The position numbers and the translations under genes were made by a program. A DNA stretch of 7,268 bases. Source: Deltaproteobacteria bacterium. Its GTDB lineage: Bacteria > Desulfobacterota > Desulfobacteria > Desulfobacterales > UBA11574. The notes under the pieces were generated by a model. It was given only the letters and a program-made list of their open reading frames with translations. It was not told where the DNA came from and did no database searches. This document shows, piece by piece, positions 5,264 through 7,268 of this stretch (position 1 is its first letter; the number at the start of each line of letters is the position of its first letter). The stretch lies in NCBI GenBank assembly GCA_019313505.1, contig JAFDBA010000112.1, positions 1-7,268 on the forward strand. The letters are read 5' to 3'.

Positions 5264-5280
5264 TAAAAGGAGAACATAAT

Positions 5281-6624
5281 ATGGCTGAGCCTGCAATGAA
5301 GCAAAGCGATGAAACCGGCGAAATTTTTGATAAGGGAATTGATAAAGGGCTTGCAAGATTAACTCCCGAAAAGATTGAACAGGTTATAAATAAGGTTTTA
5401 TCAGCGGAGACCGGCGCCCGGTTGAAAACATATGTAAACACCTGTGTCCACTGCGGACTGTGCTCAGAAGCCTGCCACTATTATCTTTCCCATGATAATG
5501 ACCCTAAATTTTCCCCCGCAGGAAAGGTGAAACAAACCATATGGGAAATATTGAAGAAAAAAGGGAAAGTGGATCATAAGTTTTTAAAAAAAGCCGCTGA
5601 AATAGCATACACAGAATGCAACCTTTGCCGGCGCTGTGCCATGTATTGCCCTTTCGGTATCGACATTGCCTACTTAATCTCCGTTATGCGAAGGATCTGC
5701 CATATGCTGGGCGTTACACCGCTGTATATGCAGGATACCGCTCACAGTCATTCAGCTACTTTAAACCAGATGTGGGTAAAGGAAGATGAGTGGATTGACA
5801 GCCTTTTCTGGCAGGAAGAAGAGGCACAGGATGAAATGCCGGACTTAAGGATACCCATTGAAAAGGAAGGGGCCGAGATTTTTTATTCCGTTATTGCGCC
5901 AGAACCTAAATTTCGTGCCCAACTGATATACCAGGCTGCAGTTATCTTTAATGTGGCCGGAGTCGATTTTACAATGCCGGCAACCCCCGGGTGGGACAAC
6001 AGCGATCAATGCATGTTTAGCGGAGATTATGAAATGATGGGCCGGTTAAAAAAAGCCCATTTTGAAACGGCCATGCGGCTCAAGGTAAAACGGATTGTAA
6101 TGGGAGAATGCGGACATGCATTCCGGTCCGTATATGATGTGGGAAACCGCTGGCTTGCATGGAAGATGCCGCCAATACCGGTTACACATGCTGTCGAATT
6201 CTATTACGAATTGTTAAAACAAGGAAAGATAAAAATTACTAAAAAGTATGATAAGCCGGTCACCTTACAGGATCCTTGCAATATATCCCGGGGAAGAGGT
6301 CTTCACGAAAAAGCACGTTATGTTGTAAATGCACTTTGTGAAGAGTTTATCGATATGCAACCCAACCGGGAACACAATTACTGTTGTTGTGCAGGGGGTG
6401 GCGTTATCAACACCGGTCCTCCATATAAAATGAAGCGTATAGACGGTAACCGGGTTAAGGCGGAACAGTTGTTTGCCGCCAAAGCCAGGGGAGCAAAGGT
6501 TGTTATTGCTCCCTGCCATAACTGCCATGGCGGCATTGAAGATATTAATCATCATTACGGCCTTGATATGGAACTACATTTTCTGGGTGATATTATATAC
6601 AAAATTATGGAAAAACCGGCATAA
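5281..6624 (+). CDS. tmcB: TmcB, HdrD/DsrK-like iron-sulfur subunit
   Basis: A 447-residue cytoplasmic protein with two ferredoxin-type [4Fe-4S] motifs, Cys55-58-61-65 and Cys113-116-119-123, followed by two CCG-type (heterodisulfide reductase) domains. The C-terminal CCG domain looks complete: Cys333 in DPCN, Cys368-369-370 in CCCAGGG and Cys412/Cys415 in PCHNC. This kind of domain binds the unusual catalytic Fe-S cluster in HdrB/HdrD. The first CCG domain is degenerate: it keeps Cys244 and a GECGHAFR segment (275-282), a form also seen in DsrK. The protein probably accepts electrons from TmcC and passes them to an unknown cytoplasmic acceptor in sulfate reduction. The start at 5281 has AAAAGGAGAA 6 nt upstream. 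Single-gene alternatives are DsrK or GlcF-like proteins, but the neighbours favour TmcB. Confidence 0.88.
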   Translation: MAEPAMKQSDETGEIFDKGIDKGLARLTPEKIEQVINKVLSAETGARLKTYVNTCVHCGLCSEACHYYLSHDNDPKFSPAGKVKQTIWEILKKKGKVDHKFLKKAAEIAYTECNLCRRCAMYCPFGIDIAYLISVMRRICHMLGVTPLYMQDTAHSHSATLNQMWVKEDEWIDSLFWQEEEAQDEMPDLRIPIEKEGAEIFYSVIAPEPKFRAQLIYQAAVIFNVAGVDFTMPATPGWDNSDQCMFSGDYEMMGRLKKAHFETAMRLKVKRIVMGECGHAFRSVYDVGNRWLAWKMPPIPVTHAVEFYYELLKQGKIKITKKYDKPVTLQDPCNISRGRGLHEKARYVVNALCEEFIDMQPNREHNYCCCAGGGVINTGPPYKMKRIDGNRVKAEQLFAAKARGAKVVIAPCHNCHGGIEDINHHYGLDMELHFLGDIIYKIMEKPA

Positions 6625-6659
6625 CGGATAAATTCAGTTGGGTCAGGTTAATAAAATTT

Positions 6660-6667
6660 GGGGAGGA
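6660..6667 (+). promoter_or_regulatory. Strong ribosome binding site of tmcA
   Basis: GGGGAGGA lies 6 nt before the ATG at 6674. It decides the start against the in-frame TTG at 6638, which has no such site and would add 12 residues ahead of a typical signal sequence. Confidence 0.85.
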
Positions 6668-6673
6668 ACCCTG

Positions 6674-7060
6674 ATGGGAAAAAGGACATTGATAATATAT
6701 GTGGTAATAACTCTGTTTGTTTGCATATTTGCTGTTATGTCCGGTTATTCACAGGAAGATGTGACAACTGTTGAGGACAGCGCCTTTGAAGAAAAAATGA
6801 GGCCGACTGTTCAATTTCTGCATGATGAACACAATGAAGCGGCAGGGCTTGAGGAGTGCGATGTGTGTCATCATGTTTATAAGGACGGGGAAAAAATTGA
6901 AGATGAATCTTCAGAAGAAACGGAATGTTCAGAATGCCATACCCTTAATAAGGGCGATAACCCTCTGTCCCTTGTAAAAGTTTACCACCTCCAATGTAAG
7001 GGGTGTCACCAGAAAGAGAAGGCCGGACCGATTATGTGCAGCGAATGTCATCCAAGATAA
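6674..7060 (+). CDS. tmcA: TmcA, acidic (type II) tetraheme cytochrome c3
   Basis: A 128-residue exported cytochrome. A positively charged start (MGKR) and hydrophobic stretch (5-22) form a signal peptide, probably cleaved around residues 24-28. The mature part has four CXXCH heme sites: Cys62/65-His66, Cys85/88-His89, Cys108/111-His112 and Cys122/125-His126. The distal ligands expected for cytochrome c3 are all present: His50 and His53 as HxxH, His67 directly after the first site, and His105. It is strongly acidic (by my count about 24 Asp/Glu against 10 Lys/Arg after the signal), with an acidic run at 76-87, matching the acidic type II c3 rather than the basic type I. In the periplasm it should take electrons from type I c3/hydrogenase and feed TmcC. 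Last recognised gene of the operon, 49 nt after tmcB. Confidence 0.9.
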   Translation: MGKRTLIIYVVITLFVCIFAVMSGYSQEDVTTVEDSAFEEKMRPTVQFLHDEHNEAAGLEECDVCHHVYKDGEKIEDESSEETECSECHTLNKGDNPLSLVKVYHLQCKGCHQKEKAGPIMCSECHPR

Positions 7061-7143
7061 ACGCATAACTCGAATCCACAAGAGATTGAGAAGAAAATTT
7101 AACACGAAAATTTCCAAACACCCCACAAGAAAAGAAGCACACC

Positions 7144-7268
7144 ATGATTGATCAAGAAACCAAACGACTTGCTTCTATTTTTGATGCCATGGGGCGTGGT
7201 GTTTATATTATCGGGGATGATTACACCGTGAAATTTATGAACAAGTCCAGCATTAGCGCTTTTGGAGA
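7144..7268 (+). CDS. PAS-domain protein, N-terminal fragment (runs off window)
   Basis: An open frame starts at ATG 7144 and continues without a stop to the end of the window, giving 41 residues. The segment from residue 9, LASIFDAMGRGVYIIGDDY followed by TVKFMNKSS, has the shape of the start of a PAS sensory domain (helix, then the GVYIID-type strand and the NK motif). The rest, which would show whether it is a histidine kinase, a sigma-54 activator or a diguanylate cyclase, is missing. A weak AAAGAAG (7131-7137) lies 6 nt upstream. It is 83 nt behind tmcA with no hairpin between them, so it may be co-transcribed and could sense redox state or regulate the tmc genes; that is inference. Confidence 0.7.
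   Translation, partial: MIDQETKRLASIFDAMGRGVYIIGDDYTVKFMNKSSISAFG

Noticed and set aside
6638..6673. TTG start for tmcA
   Set aside because: It has no ribosome binding site and would put 12 residues before a normal signal peptide; ATG 6674 has GGGGAGGA at the right distance.
7093..7114. Terminator between tmcA and the PAS gene
   Set aside because: GAAAATTT occurs twice 13 bp apart as a direct repeat; the only pairing possible is a short AT self-palindrome, with no GC stem or T-run.

Overview
The window looks like chromosomal DNA from a sulfate-reducing member of the Desulfobacterota, probably the Desulfobacterales. The strongest evidence is a four-gene cluster that reads as the Tmc transmembrane redox complex: a Trp-rich repeat protein, a five-helix membrane cytochrome b-like protein, a DsrK/HdrD-type iron-sulfur protein and an acidic tetraheme cytochrome c3. 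The AT-rich intergenic DNA with dispersed short repeats fits that assignment, but the taxon is inferred from gene content, not from a marker gene.

Layout. Positions 1-127 hold an array of 7-bp units and a short direct repeat. Positions 128-1406 carry two tightly spaced plus-strand genes: dut (dUTPase) and a WalJ/YycJ-type metallo-beta-lactamase-fold hydrolase that starts 1 nt after the dut stop. Positions 1407-1892 are non-coding. They contain a second 7-bp array, a stretch I cannot assign, a cluster of inverted repeats, and a near-consensus promoter (TTGACA-17-TATGAT) for a 65-residue XRE-type DNA-binding protein (1893-2090). Positions 2091-2410 hold a hairpin at the XRE stop codon, a good bidirectional terminator and a 144-bp palindromic repeat element with 11-bp perfect terminal inverted repeats. 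These sit between the XRE gene and a convergent minus-strand gene (2411-3046) for a membrane-anchored coiled-coil LysM protein. A 242-bp very AT-rich divergent promoter region with a duplicated ~28-bp segment follows.

The tmcD-tmcC-tmcB-tmcA operon (3289-7060) fills most of the right half. The gene order is the reverse of the tmcABCD order I know from Desulfovibrio. The expected electron path is from periplasmic cytochrome c3/hydrogenase to TmcA, through the membrane via TmcC, to the cytoplasmic Fe-S protein TmcB, with TmcD as a cytoplasmic partner. At 7144 a new gene starts with a PAS-domain N-terminus and runs off the window. No terminator separates it from tmcA, so a linked redox or signal sensor is possible.

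I see no CRISPR array, tRNA, rRNA or transposase gene. The window is mostly recognisable metabolism and housekeeping. The least explained parts are the heptamer arrays, the palindromic element, the inverted-repeat cluster upstream of the XRE gene and the ten-fold repeat architecture of TmcD.
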